Below the pieces are notes generated by a model that did no database searches, was not told where the DNA came from, and worked only from the letters and a program-made list of their open reading frames with translations. Position numbers and translations under genes: made by a program. A stretch of DNA of 7,329 bases, taken from Spirochaetales bacterium. GTDB taxonomy: Bacteria > Spirochaetota > Spirochaetia > SZUA-6 > DRHE01. This document shows, piece by piece, positions 1-6,271 of the stretch (positions within the stretch are counted from its first letter, which is position 1; each line of letters begins with the position of its first letter). Where the stretch lies: contig JAGLQP010000091.1 of assembly GCA_023136785.1 (NCBI GenBank), forward strand, positions 1 to 7,329, in the 5' to 3' direction.

Positions 1-458
1 AGGGCAGTTCTCGGCTTTGCCAACCAGGCTATTTTCCAGTTCTCCACTCCTAGAACGCGAAGAAACAGATTCAACACCCCCAATCGGGGCTCATAGACGA
101 ATGTCCAAATCATACCTACAATCACGAAGGAAAAAATCATCGGGAAGTAGATGATGGATTTGAAAATCGTGGCTCCCACTATGTCTTTGTCCAACACGAT
201 CGCGAGAAGCAGGCCCAGGCCTGTTGGGAGCACGAGATAGATCAGCGTCCAAACAACGTTGTGCCAAAGGGACATGGAAAACGCCGGATCTGTGAAGGCC
301 CGGGCGAAGTTTGCCAGTCCGATAAAGTCATAGGACGGCGAGACTCCGTTCCAGTTGGTCAGGCTGAAGAAGATCGAGCGGAAAAAGGGTACGATGATGA
401 TTGCTGTATAGATAATCAGGGGCAGGGCAAGAAACTGCCAGGCATTGCTCCGCTTCAT
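1..458 (-). CDS. ABC sugar transporter permease, MalF/UgpA type (C-terminus missing)
   Basis: This is the first inner-membrane permease of a carbohydrate ABC importer, which would form the translocation channel with a second permease and an ATPase lying beyond the left edge. The frame is open for 152 codons from ATG at 458 to the window edge, so only about half of a usual 290-310 residue protein is present. Three hydrophobic segments are visible, at about residues 8-33, 67-89 and 98-122. The first is followed by the motif SLTNWNG and then FIGLANFARAF, typical of the N-terminal region of MalF/UgpA-like permeases. The third carries YFPMIFSFVIVGMIW, matching the usual third-helix region of this family. 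An AGGTG ribosome binding site lies about 10 bases before the ATG, and no in-frame upstream start is close. It follows the binding-protein gene after 91 bp on the same strand, the usual order. The family is clear but the substrate cannot be read from the sequence. Confidence 0.93.
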   Translation of the reverse strand, partial: MKRSNAWQFLALPLIIYTAIIIVPFFRSIFFSLTNWNGVSPSYDFIGLANFARAFTDPAFSMSLWHNVVWTLIYLVLPTGLGLLLAIVLDKDIVGATIFKSIIYFPMIFSFVIVGMIWTFVYEPRLGVLNLFLRVLGVENWKIAWLAKPRTA

Positions 459-504
459 AACAGATACACCTGTATGTCGGCCGAATAGTATCTCTCTATG
501 ATAA

Positions 505-526
505 CCGGCCCCCGGGAGGGGACCGG
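505..526 (-). other. Strong RNA hairpin between binding-protein and permease genes
   Basis: Two 9-base arms (518-526 and 505-513) enclose a 4-base loop. Read as leftward RNA, all nine positions pair, eight as Watson-Crick pairs and one as a U-G wobble. On the opposite strand that position would be an A-C mismatch, so the structure fits transcripts of this operon. No U-run follows, so it is unlikely to be a full intrinsic terminator. Hairpins between binding-protein and permease genes commonly protect the 3' end of the binding-protein message, so that this protein is made in excess over the membrane parts. That role is inferred here. Confidence 0.7.
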
Positions 527-549
527 ATGCTCGTTAGGCTGAAAAGCTT

Positions 550-1833
550 TTATTCGAGTTCGGCAAAAGCCTTCTGGGCTGCAGCCTCGGTTTCCCGCAG
601 GATTATCATGTAATCTTCCGGATTTTCCAGGAAGTTGGAGAAAGCATTCAACCCGACATCCGCCACCGGCGGCGGCGTGGCCAGGTCATAGTTGAAGGCC
701 CAGTTGGGGATCTTGGCCAGCAGAGCCTTGACCTTCAGCTGCAGGGAATTATAGGTAGAATCGGATACGTTTTTATTGGGTGCCAACGCTCCCGACCCTT
801 TGTTGAAGGCTGTCTGTGGCCCCACGTCGGCAAGCTGAGCCAGGACTTGTTTGGCCGCTTCCGGGTTTCTAGCCTCAGCCGGCAGCACAACACCGTCTAT
901 AGGTCCGACGGCAACATCGGGTACCGAAGCATCCACCACCGGGAAGGGGAAGAAGTCGTAGTCTTCGTCCGCCTTCCAGCCGAGAGATTCATCGAGCCCC
1001 ATGAACCAGGTGCCCATCAGGGTCATCGCGGCTTCACCGGTACCCACCATAGCGGAGGCTTCCGCCCAGTCGTAGGCGTTGGGATTTTCATTGAAGTAGC
1101 CCCTGTCAACACAGGTCTTCCACAGCTCCCAAGCTTTGACAACCTCTGGATCGGTGTAAGAAGCTTCTCCCGCCATGAGCTTGGCTCGATATTCCGGACC
1201 CGCGGTGCGAAGCAGAGGATAATCCAGCCAGAATTGGGCGGGCCAGCGTTCTCTCGAACCCAGGGCGATCGGGTCAACTCCGGCTTGTTTGATCTTCTCA
1301 CAGACCTCCAAAAACTCATCCCAGGTAGCCGGCGGCGACACCCCGACATCGGCGAACACATCCTTGTTGTAGAAGAAGGGCACGAAGTGCTGGGTCAGGG
1401 GCATGAAGTACTTGTTGCCGTCGTAGGTACAGCCCTGCTGTACGGCTGGGGGAAATAGCTCGTTGAGGTTGTTCGCTTCGAACACATCGTCGATAGGAGC
1501 CAACCGATCGGCGTCCACGATAAATTGCACCCGTGCGCCGGCCCAATAGGAGAACAGGTCGGGCGGGTTTCCACCGGCCAGCATGACTCGGATGCTGGTT
1601 TTGAAAGCCTCGTGATCGACCGGTGTGTGGGCCAGCACGTACTTCGACTGCTCGGCGTTGTAGCTATTGGTCATATCATCCACTCCTCCGGACAGGGTGC
1701 CGGAAAAATAGTGGAAGAAGGTGACCTTGATTGGCTCTTCCGCCGCTGCTTCCTCCTTCCTCCCACCGGCGGATGTGGACAACACGGCCAGCAAGCCGAT
1801 GATCAGCATGAGACTAAGGACTTTCTTGTTCAT
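550..1833 (-). CDS. ABC transporter extracellular substrate-binding protein, carbohydrate family 1
   Basis: This is the periplasmic receptor that captures the transported sugar-like compound and delivers it to the permease. It has 427 residues, normal for the family. Residues 1-22 form a signal sequence (positive MNKK, hydrophobic LMLIIGLLAVL, then STSA) followed by GG and a Glu/Ala-rich linker. There is no cysteine at the cleavage point, so it lacks a lipobox and is probably cleaved by signal peptidase I. Family signatures include the domain I segment around VMLAGGNPPDLF (83-94), the crossover-like FFYNKDVF (153-160), PPATWDEFLEVCEKIKQ (167-183) and the C-terminal FNKGSGALAPNK (343-354). ATG at 1833 has AGGAGG at 1840-1845, a spacing of 6. 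It has its own promoter with a LacI-type operator and is followed by the permease gene. The ligand is not identifiable from sequence; a sugar or cyclitol is inferred from the neighbours. Confidence 0.95.
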   Translation of the reverse strand: MNKKVLSLMLIIGLLAVLSTSAGGRKEEAAAEEPIKVTFFHYFSGTLSGGVDDMTNSYNAEQSKYVLAHTPVDHEAFKTSIRVMLAGGNPPDLFSYWAGARVQFIVDADRLAPIDDVFEANNLNELFPPAVQQGCTYDGNKYFMPLTQHFVPFFYNKDVFADVGVSPPATWDEFLEVCEKIKQAGVDPIALGSRERWPAQFWLDYPLLRTAGPEYRAKLMAGEASYTDPEVVKAWELWKTCVDRGYFNENPNAYDWAEASAMVGTGEAAMTLMGTWFMGLDESLGWKADEDYDFFPFPVVDASVPDVAVGPIDGVVLPAEARNPEAAKQVLAQLADVGPQTAFNKGSGALAPNKNVSDSTYNSLQLKVKALLAKIPNWAFNYDLATPPPVADVGLNAFSNFLENPEDYMIILRETEAAAQKAFAELE

Positions 1834-1846
1834 TCTACACCTCCTA

Positions 1847-1860
1847 CTTTAACGTTAATG
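1847..1860. promoter_or_regulatory. LacI-family operator 1, upstream of binding-protein gene
   Basis: The site reads CTTTAACGTTAATG on the plus strand, one base off the perfect palindrome CATTAACGTTAATG found at 6151 and 6272. The core TTAACGTTAA (1849-1858) is exactly palindromic with the central CG typical of LacI-family operators. It starts about 10 bases downstream of the -10 element of the binding-protein promoter and ends just before the Shine-Dalgarno sequence, a position where a bound repressor would block transcription initiation. Assignment to the repressor at 5140-6132 is inferred from the shared site in front of that gene. Confidence 0.88.
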
Positions 1861-1869
1861 TATCTCTAA

Positions 1870-1898
1870 ATCTTATAAGATGCTGCTTCTGTTGTCAA
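1870..1898 (-). promoter_or_regulatory. Sigma-70-type promoter for binding-protein/permease genes
   Basis: Read leftwards, a perfect -35 TTGACA (1893-1898) is followed by a 17-base spacer and a -10 TAAGAT (1870-1875, four of six consensus bases). Transcription would start near 1862-1864, so the operator at 1847-1860 covers roughly +3 to +17. The promoter gives the transporter genes their own control, separate from the lacI operon upstream. Confidence 0.78.
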
Positions 1899-1912
1899 GG
1901 TCTTTTTGTAGG

Positions 1913-1943
1913 TTGAACGGAACCGCTGCGCGGCTCTGTTCAA
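1913..1943. repeat. Interrupted inverted repeat between URO-D-like gene and transporter promoter
   Basis: The outer 6-base arms TTGAAC and GTTCAA match perfectly. Inside a 2+2 internal loop sits a second 6-base stem (AGCCGC with GCGGTT, one G-U pair) around a 3-base loop. As leftward RNA it would be a stable hairpin after the stop codon of the gene ending at 1980, and could mark the end of that transcript, but no U-run follows. It also ends about 15 bp upstream of the -35 of the next promoter, so a protein-binding site for an activator is an alternative. Both roles are inferred. Confidence 0.5.
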
Positions 1944-1979
1944 AGAGACATGGCACCCTGATCTCCGTGTCTGAGAAAG

Positions 1980-3164
1980 TTACCGGCTCGGGATCCTCTT
2001 CCTCAGATCTGTCAACTCTTCACTTAACGGGTAGGTTCCCCACTGGTCCGCGGCTCGATACATCGCTACGAGGTTTTCCGGTGAAACGTCATCCTGTATA
2101 CAATGGGCGGCACATACGATGTAGCCGCCTCCGGGAGCATAAATTGCCATCCTTCTTTTCACTTCTTCTTCCACATCTTCCGGGCTCCCGTTGGGCAGGA
2201 CATCCTGGATATCTATTCCCCCATGAAAACTCAAGTTTTCCCCGTACCTGTCCTTTAAGAACGTGCTGTCCATACCGGCTGCCCTGGGCTGCAAGGAATT
2301 GAGGATATCGACGCCGGCATCCAACAACAGATCTCCCGCCTTTGTCACGGAACCACAGGAATGATGAAATATCTTGGCATCAGTTTTTGACTTTATGAAG
2401 TCAATCTCTTCTTTGTAGTATGGGAATATCATTTCCCTGTAAAGCTCGGGTGATATCAGCAAATTGTTCTGGCCGCCTAGATCGTCCGCCATTTCCACTA
2501 TCTGAATGTAGGGGCCCACAACACTTAAATAAGCGTCCATCAGCTCGATATAGTACTTGTTCAACTTGTCAAGCAATGTATGGGCCATTTTTTTGTTGAG
2601 CATGAGATCAACCGGGAATTGATCAAACCCGCGCATCCAGTTGCAGGATTCAAATATACCCCCAACCGCTCCGGCAGCGACAATTGCGTAGTCCGTTTCA
2701 TGATACAAGTATTCGACTCTCTCTTTGAGCCCTTCGGTTCTTGCCGGGTCGTAGGCGTCGAAAAACCGATACTTCCTGATGTCGGCTGGATCTTGTGCTC
2801 TTCTCAAAGGATGGTCGACCTGTTCGCCGTACATCCCGGAAAATCGCCTGGTAAAGCCCATCTCATCGATCCAGGTACCATCTTCCCGGATAGTTTTTTG
2901 GTATTCTCCGCTTCCACTTAAAAACACTCTTCTAAGGTCGATATCAAAGTACTCGAGTACTCGTTCATCAAACTCTTCAACCGTGAAGTAGTCCTGATTG
3001 ACGGTATCGTATCCGCACTCGTCTAGATCCAAATATTTCTTCAATGACCTGTAGGCACCTTCCATCATCGATGTAACTCTGCCGCCCAGATCTCTCGGGA
3101 CTCGATCAGGCTCGGTATGGTTCAATGATGTGACGACTCTTTCTCTATGACGGTACTCTCTCAC
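1980..3164 (-). CDS. Uroporphyrinogen-decarboxylase-superfamily protein, methyltransferase-like (MtaA/CmuA-type branch)
   Basis: This is a 394-residue cytosolic TIM-barrel protein of the URO-D superfamily. The C-terminal half carries the family signatures HHSCGS (267-272), LLLDAGVDILNSLQP (279-293), LSFHGGIDIQ (311-320) and GGYIVCAAHCIQDDVSPEN (346-364). His268-Ser-Cys270 plus Cys351 or Cys355 resembles the His-X-Cys...Cys zinc site of MtaA/MtbA-type methyltransferases, which move methyl groups between a corrinoid protein and a thiol. The N-terminus (RHRERVVTSLNHTEPDRVP) is that of the generic URO-D-like family and not of HemE, so heme synthesis is unlikely. The start is GTG at 3164 with a strong SD (GGAGGTGA, 3171-3178). 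It lies 63 bp after the ThDP-enzyme gene with no clear promoter, so it is probably co-transcribed with it and lacI. Members occur widely in sugar-uptake clusters with unknown function. The family is firm; the reaction is not known. Confidence 0.9.
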   Translation of the reverse strand: MREYRHRERVVTSLNHTEPDRVPRDLGGRVTSMMEGAYRSLKKYLDLDECGYDTVNQDYFTVEEFDERVLEYFDIDLRRVFLSGSGEYQKTIREDGTWIDEMGFTRRFSGMYGEQVDHPLRRAQDPADIRKYRFFDAYDPARTEGLKERVEYLYHETDYAIVAAGAVGGIFESCNWMRGFDQFPVDLMLNKKMAHTLLDKLNKYYIELMDAYLSVVGPYIQIVEMADDLGGQNNLLISPELYREMIFPYYKEEIDFIKSKTDAKIFHHSCGSVTKAGDLLLDAGVDILNSLQPRAAGMDSTFLKDRYGENLSFHGGIDIQDVLPNGSPEDVEEEVKRRMAIYAPGGGYIVCAAHCIQDDVSPENLVAMYRAADQWGTYPLSEELTDLRKRIPSR

Positions 3165-3176
3165 TTTGACTCACCT

Positions 3177-3197
3177 CCATCAGTATAAAAATGATGG
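3177..3197 (-). other. Small hairpin overlapping the ribosome binding site of the URO-D-like gene
   Basis: In the leftward RNA, 6-base arms CCATCA (3192-3197) and TGATGG (3177-3182) flank a 9-base A/U-rich loop. The 3' arm contains the first two G residues of the Shine-Dalgarno sequence (3171-3178), so pairing could modestly reduce translation of the GTG-started gene. The stem is weak (three G-C pairs) and could be chance. Confidence 0.3.
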
Positions 3198-3227
3198 TTG
3201 GTTTTCTGATTGGCTCGCGATGATCGA

Positions 3228-5111
3228 TTACAGGCCGATGCGGTGATGCTCTGCCTGGACCCGTTCGCACCAGTTGCCGACATTCCAGTCGCCAAAAGCC
3301 CCCATACCGCCAAGCTCGTGATCCCCCGAGTAGACCGGCACGTGAATGAGGCTCAGGCCCTTGTATTCGTAGGCCTCTTGCAGGGCCTTGCCGAACTCTT
3401 CAGGGCTGAACCCGGCGAACAGTCCCTTCACTCCTTGGACAGCCTGGGCCAGGGCCACGTAGTCGGTTTGCACTTGATCGGTTGTCTTATACTCCTGTCC
3501 GTACTGAGCCATCTGAAGTCCGGTGATGGCCCCCATGCTCCGGTTGTCGAATAGGAGGATGCAGCCCTTCACACCGTGTTGGACACCATCGAAGAGAACC
3601 TGGGGATTCATGGTAAAGCTGCCGTCGCCGCTGAAGGCAAAGGTGTATACGGGGTGCTCGGCCAAGCCCGCGGCCAACAGCCCCGATGCCGCGAATCCCA
3701 TGTAGGAAGCACCGGTCTCGTTGTAGGTGAGACCGGGCTCCTCGTCCTCAACGATCTGGAATCCGTTGGCTTGAACATCTCCAGCGTCGAAGTAGCGGGC
3801 CGCCTTTTTTTTGCTGGCGAAATCGTAGGCGATCTTGATGGCCGCTGGCTGGGTCAGGACCTCCCGCTTCCAGTTTTCGTCGTACAGCAGAGGGCTGGTG
3901 TAGCGTCTGCTCTTGAACGCTTCCCACTGCTTCTTGTTTTCGATATTCGCTGCCAGCCACGGTGAAACCGAGCCCGACCGCTTGAACCCCGCGCTCTTGA
4001 GCATCGAAATCCAGGTCTGCAGATTTGTTTTTGCATCTCCCAAGATGTACAGGCTGCGATTGTACTGGTTGACGTAGTATGGATCGTTGTTGAAATTGAT
4101 GATGCCCTCGGCCCGCTTCCAGGCTGTTCCGGAGCAATCCCACTGGCACACCCCTCTAGCTCCTATAACGATTACCAGATCCGCTTCATTCATGGCGAAG
4201 TTACCGCAGAGCGATCCTTTTGAGCCGCCCACGCTCATGTAGCGGCTCTCAGAGTAGGGTACAGCCCCGACTGTCTTGGCTCCCGAAACAATGACAGAAT
4301 CGGTGAGCCCGGCAAGCGCTGCAATCTCGGGTCCGCAGTGAACGGCACCGCCCCCGTACTTGATGGTGATCCTCTCCGCCTCCTTGACCAGCTGGGTAGC
4401 TCTGTTAAAAACAGCGGCATCGTCGCAGGCAACATTTGGGAAATGGGGTTTGTCCGGGAACTCCAGAAGATTGCACTCCGGGATGACCGCTGGCTGGGTG
4501 TTCATCGGTGCCAGGAAATAGTAGGGCCCGGCAAATCCGGGGTTGAATACCGTGGCGGCGCCTCGCCTTAAGGCTGTAAACACGACCTCCGGGGTGTGCA
4601 GAGTCATGCCCTGCCCCATGGTCTTCACCAGGGTGAGGAAGGAATGCTGTTCGGGCTTGGGAATCTGCTGCATATTGGGTCCTTCCTCGTGGGTGGTCTC
4701 ATCTCCGAAAATATAGTAAACCCCGATTCCATTCGAGGCGGCGGCCAGAGAACCGGCCAGGGCGTGAAGCGCTCCGGGGCCGATGGAGGTCACCACGGCG
4801 GCAGTCTCGCCGTAGTGCCAGCGCAGCGCGGTGGCACAGTGGGATCCCTCAACCTCGTTGCGTACATTGTAGGTGGTGACCACCCCCGCCTTCTCGTACA
4901 GAGCGAGCACCTGTCCGATATCGGTTGACCCATGCCCGAAAACGGCGATGTACTTGCGCACTCCCTGGTTGATCAGACCCAAGACGAGGGCCTCCGAGAG
5001 GGTGACGGGCTGGAACTGCCCCAGCTGGCCGGCTTCCACGGCCGATCGGATCGCCCCGTGTTCGGCGATCTGCTCCGCCCTTCGTTTCATAGCGCTGTAT
5101 TCAGCTCCCAT
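3228..5111 (-). CDS. Thiamine-diphosphate-dependent enzyme, IolD-like (acylhydrolase/decarboxylase/carboligase superfamily)
   Basis: This is a 627-residue cytosolic ThDP enzyme with the usual three domains. The N-terminal pyrimidine-binding domain (about 36-210) holds the cofactor-activating glutamate, Glu86 in NVRNEVEGSH, plus FGHGSTDIGQ (58-67) and TSIGPGALH (108-116). A central DHS-like domain follows (about 235-370). The C-terminal pyrophosphate-binding domain has the Mg/ThDP motif GDG (495-497) through Asn523 in LLFDNRSMGAITGLQMAQ. GHG, S-GPGA, LFDN-G-I--LQM and the late W-VG are features I recognise from IolD (3D-trihydroxycyclohexane-1,2-dione hydrolase of inositol degradation), so it belongs near that branch. 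It has an N-terminal extension of about 35 residues relative to Bacillus IolD as I recall it. ATG at 5111 follows AGGAGG by 7 bases. The 28-bp gap to lacI indicates one operon. C-C bond cleavage of a cyclitol-derived diketone is plausible; another ThDP reaction is possible. Confidence 0.88.
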   Translation of the reverse strand: MGAEYSAMKRRAEQIAEHGAIRSAVEAGQLGQFQPVTLSEALVLGLINQGVRKYIAVFGHGSTDIGQVLALYEKAGVVTTYNVRNEVEGSHCATALRWHYGETAAVVTSIGPGALHALAGSLAAASNGIGVYYIFGDETTHEEGPNMQQIPKPEQHSFLTLVKTMGQGMTLHTPEVVFTALRRGAATVFNPGFAGPYYFLAPMNTQPAVIPECNLLEFPDKPHFPNVACDDAAVFNRATQLVKEAERITIKYGGGAVHCGPEIAALAGLTDSVIVSGAKTVGAVPYSESRYMSVGGSKGSLCGNFAMNEADLVIVIGARGVCQWDCSGTAWKRAEGIINFNNDPYYVNQYNRSLYILGDAKTNLQTWISMLKSAGFKRSGSVSPWLAANIENKKQWEAFKSRRYTSPLLYDENWKREVLTQPAAIKIAYDFASKKKAARYFDAGDVQANGFQIVEDEEPGLTYNETGASYMGFAASGLLAAGLAEHPVYTFAFSGDGSFTMNPQVLFDGVQHGVKGCILLFDNRSMGAITGLQMAQYGQEYKTTDQVQTDYVALAQAVQGVKGLFAGFSPEEFGKALQEAYEYKGLSLIHVPVYSGDHELGGMGAFGDWNVGNWCERVQAEHHRIGL

Positions 5112-5139
5112 GGGGTTTCCTCCTCTGCGGCGGCCATGT

Positions 5140-6132
5140 TCAAGTTTCTCGTTCCACTAGCTCCGGTTCGTATACTGTATTGGTGGTGTTTTTTTTCTCT
5201 TTATTTCGAATTAGATCCATCAGGCAGGAGGCACTTTCATATCCCAGACGATACTTAGGTACACGGATCGTGGAAATTGACGGGGTATAGTGGCGGGCGG
5301 CTTCGATGTCATCATGGCCCAGGACTGAAACATCATCGGGCACCTTCACACCCAGATCGTGCAGAGCACGGAGCACTCCCAAGGCCATCTGATCGTTGTA
5401 TACGAAGAGAAAATCGATCCGAGGGTTTACCCGGAACCAGTCGACGGCGGCGCTGTAGGCATCCTCGGCCGTTGCGTCGCACATCCTGATTTCTTTCTCT
5501 CCTATGCCCAAACCGACTTGCTGCAGAGCCCGCAGGTAACCTTCCTGTCTGGTTTGGTTGCAGGAGACAGGCAGACCGAAGCCGAGATAGGCCGGATGCT
5601 TTCTACCTTTGCTGATAGCGTATTGCCCCGCCAGGGTCCCGCTGGAGAACGAATCGGTAATGAAGTAGCTTTCCGTGTTGAGGGATCCCTTTCGCACGAT
5701 GGTGATATGGGGAACTCGCAGTCTGTCGTAGTCGAATTCACTGATCAGATCGCGGGAAGGCACCAGCAGTATGCCCGAGACTCTATAGGCAGTCAGCAGC
5801 TTGAGGATCTCAGTCTCTTTGTCGAGGTTTTCGTTGCTGGCCAGGGTGATGATCGTATAGCCGTGCGTGGAGACCGCGTCGTTGATCCCCTGGAGGATAC
5901 GGGCGAAGAAAGAGTTGTCAATGTAGGTGATAATTACGCCGACGGCCTTGCTGGTTCGAGAGCGCAGACTGACCGCGGCTGCATCGGGAACATAACCCAT
6001 CTCCTCGGCGATTTTTTTAATCTTCCGAATCGTAGACAGGCCGATGTCACTCTTGCCCTTCAGAGCCCTGCTTACCGTATTGATAGAAACGCTGGCCCTG
6101 GTCGCTATATCTTTCAAACGTACGTATTCCAT
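5140..6132 (-). CDS. LacI-family transcriptional repressor
   Basis: This is a sugar-responsive DNA-binding repressor of 330 residues from the chosen start. The N-terminal helix-turn-helix runs RLKDIATRASVSINTVSRAL (5-24), with Ile17-Asn18 at the two variable recognition positions before TVSRAL. It is followed by the KIAEEMGYVPD helix and a hinge with Leu56, the residue that in this family inserts at the central CG of the operator. The periplasmic-binding-protein-like effector domain (about 63-320) contains VGVIITYIDNSFFARILQG (64-82), VYNDQMALGVLRAL (244-257) and SVLGHDDIE (269-277). I chose ATG at 6132 because AAAGG lies 7 bases before it. The in-frame ATG at 6153 has no ribosome binding site and lies inside the operator/-10. 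It is the first gene of the operon with the ThDP enzyme. Three matching palindromes indicate autoregulation plus control of the transporter and dehydrogenase. The effector is unknown. Confidence 0.95.
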   Translation of the reverse strand: MEYVRLKDIATRASVSINTVSRALKGKSDIGLSTIRKIKKIAEEMGYVPDAAAVSLRSRTSKAVGVIITYIDNSFFARILQGINDAVSTHGYTIITLASNENLDKETEILKLLTAYRVSGILLVPSRDLISEFDYDRLRVPHITIVRKGSLNTESYFITDSFSSGTLAGQYAISKGRKHPAYLGFGLPVSCNQTRQEGYLRALQQVGLGIGEKEIRMCDATAEDAYSAAVDWFRVNPRIDFLFVYNDQMALGVLRALHDLGVKVPDDVSVLGHDDIEAARHYTPSISTIRVPKYRLGYESASCLMDLIRNKEKKNTTNTVYEPELVERET

Positions 6133-6138
6133 ATGATG

Positions 6139-6147
6139 ACCTTTCCT
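6139..6147 (-). promoter_or_regulatory. Ribosome binding site that decides the LacI start
   Basis: The purine-rich AAGGAAAGG tract ends 7 bases before ATG at 6132 and is downstream of the alternative ATG at 6153. It can therefore serve only the shorter LacI start. With the predicted transcript start near 6143 the leader would be only about 11 bases. Confidence 0.65.
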
Positions 6148-6148
6148 T

Positions 6149-6166
6149 GACATTAACGTTAATGTC
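6149..6166. promoter_or_regulatory. LacI-family operator 2, upstream of lacI
   Basis: GACATTAACGTTAATGTC is a perfect 18-bp palindrome with a central CG and is the best of the three sites. It overlaps the predicted -10 and spacer of the lacI promoter, so bound repressor would exclude RNA polymerase from its own gene. Its centre is 121 bp from the centre of operator 3, so bridging by a LacI-family oligomer across the divergent region is conceivable but unproven. Confidence 0.9.
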
Positions 6167-6178
6167 GCTGTTTGTCAA
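6150..6178 (-). promoter_or_regulatory. Promoter of the lacI operon
   Basis: Read leftwards, a perfect -35 TTGACA (6173-6178) is followed by a 17-base spacer and a weak -10 TAATGT (6150-6155, three of six). The -35 sits in the context CTTGACAA shared with the other two promoters of the locus. The weak -10 fits low expression of a repressor gene. It would drive lacI, the ThDP enzyme and probably the URO-D-like gene. Confidence 0.6.
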
Positions 6179-6180
6179 GT

Positions 6181-6211
6181 AAGGAGAGGCTTAACCGGTC
6201 CTCGAATCCTT
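6181..6211. repeat. Imperfect dyad between the divergent promoters
   Basis: AAGGA plus GAGG (6181-6189) is mirrored by CCTC and TCCTT (6200-6211), with a 3-base interruption in the right half and a 10-base centre containing ACCGGT. It begins 3 bp from the lacI -35 and lies about 25 bp from the dehydrogenase -35. It could be a binding site for a second regulator or a chance repeat. Confidence 0.3.
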
Positions 6212-6235
6212 CCTATTAGCGTATTCGGTGCACCC

Positions 6236-6264
6236 TTGACAACTCCGACATGATTGCCTACCAT
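6236..6264 (+). promoter_or_regulatory. Promoter of the Gfo/Idh/MocA dehydrogenase gene
   Basis: A perfect -35 TTGACA (6236-6241) is followed by a 17-base spacer and a -10 TACCAT (6259-6264, four of six). Transcription would start near 6271, immediately before operator 3. The layout mirrors the binding-protein promoter at 1870-1898: same -35 context, same spacer and an operator covering the start region. Confidence 0.72.
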
Positions 6265-6271
6265 CAAAAAC

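Noticed and set aside
847..1458. 203-codon plus-strand frame opposite the binding-protein gene
   Set aside because: It lies wholly within the confirmed binding-protein gene on the other strand, is rich in His/Arg/Gly typical of shadow frames and shows no family motif.
1765..1833. Lipoprotein signal peptide in the binding protein
   Set aside because: No cysteine occurs in or near the first 30 residues, so lipid attachment is not supported.
1913..1943. Classical intrinsic terminator
   Set aside because: The hairpin is good but the leftward RNA continues with CCUACAAAAAG and not a U-run; in the rightward direction the T-rich stretch lies before the stem, not after it.
1980..3164. HemE (true uroporphyrinogen decarboxylase)
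   Set aside because: The HemE N-terminal substrate-binding signature is missing and the His-Ser-Cys motif belongs to the methyltransferase-like branch.
3182..3210. Promoter in the gap between the ThDP-enzyme and URO-D-like genes (TATACT at 3182-3187)
   Set aside because: The -10-like hexamer has only a 3-of-6 match for a -35 at 17 bases and would start transcription almost on top of the ribosome binding site; co-transcription from the lacI promoter is simpler.
5359..6150. Long 263-codon plus-strand frame opposite lacI
   Set aside because: It is entirely antisense to a well-supported LacI gene, has no recognisable domain and reads like translated complement; it also begins without a good ribosome binding site.
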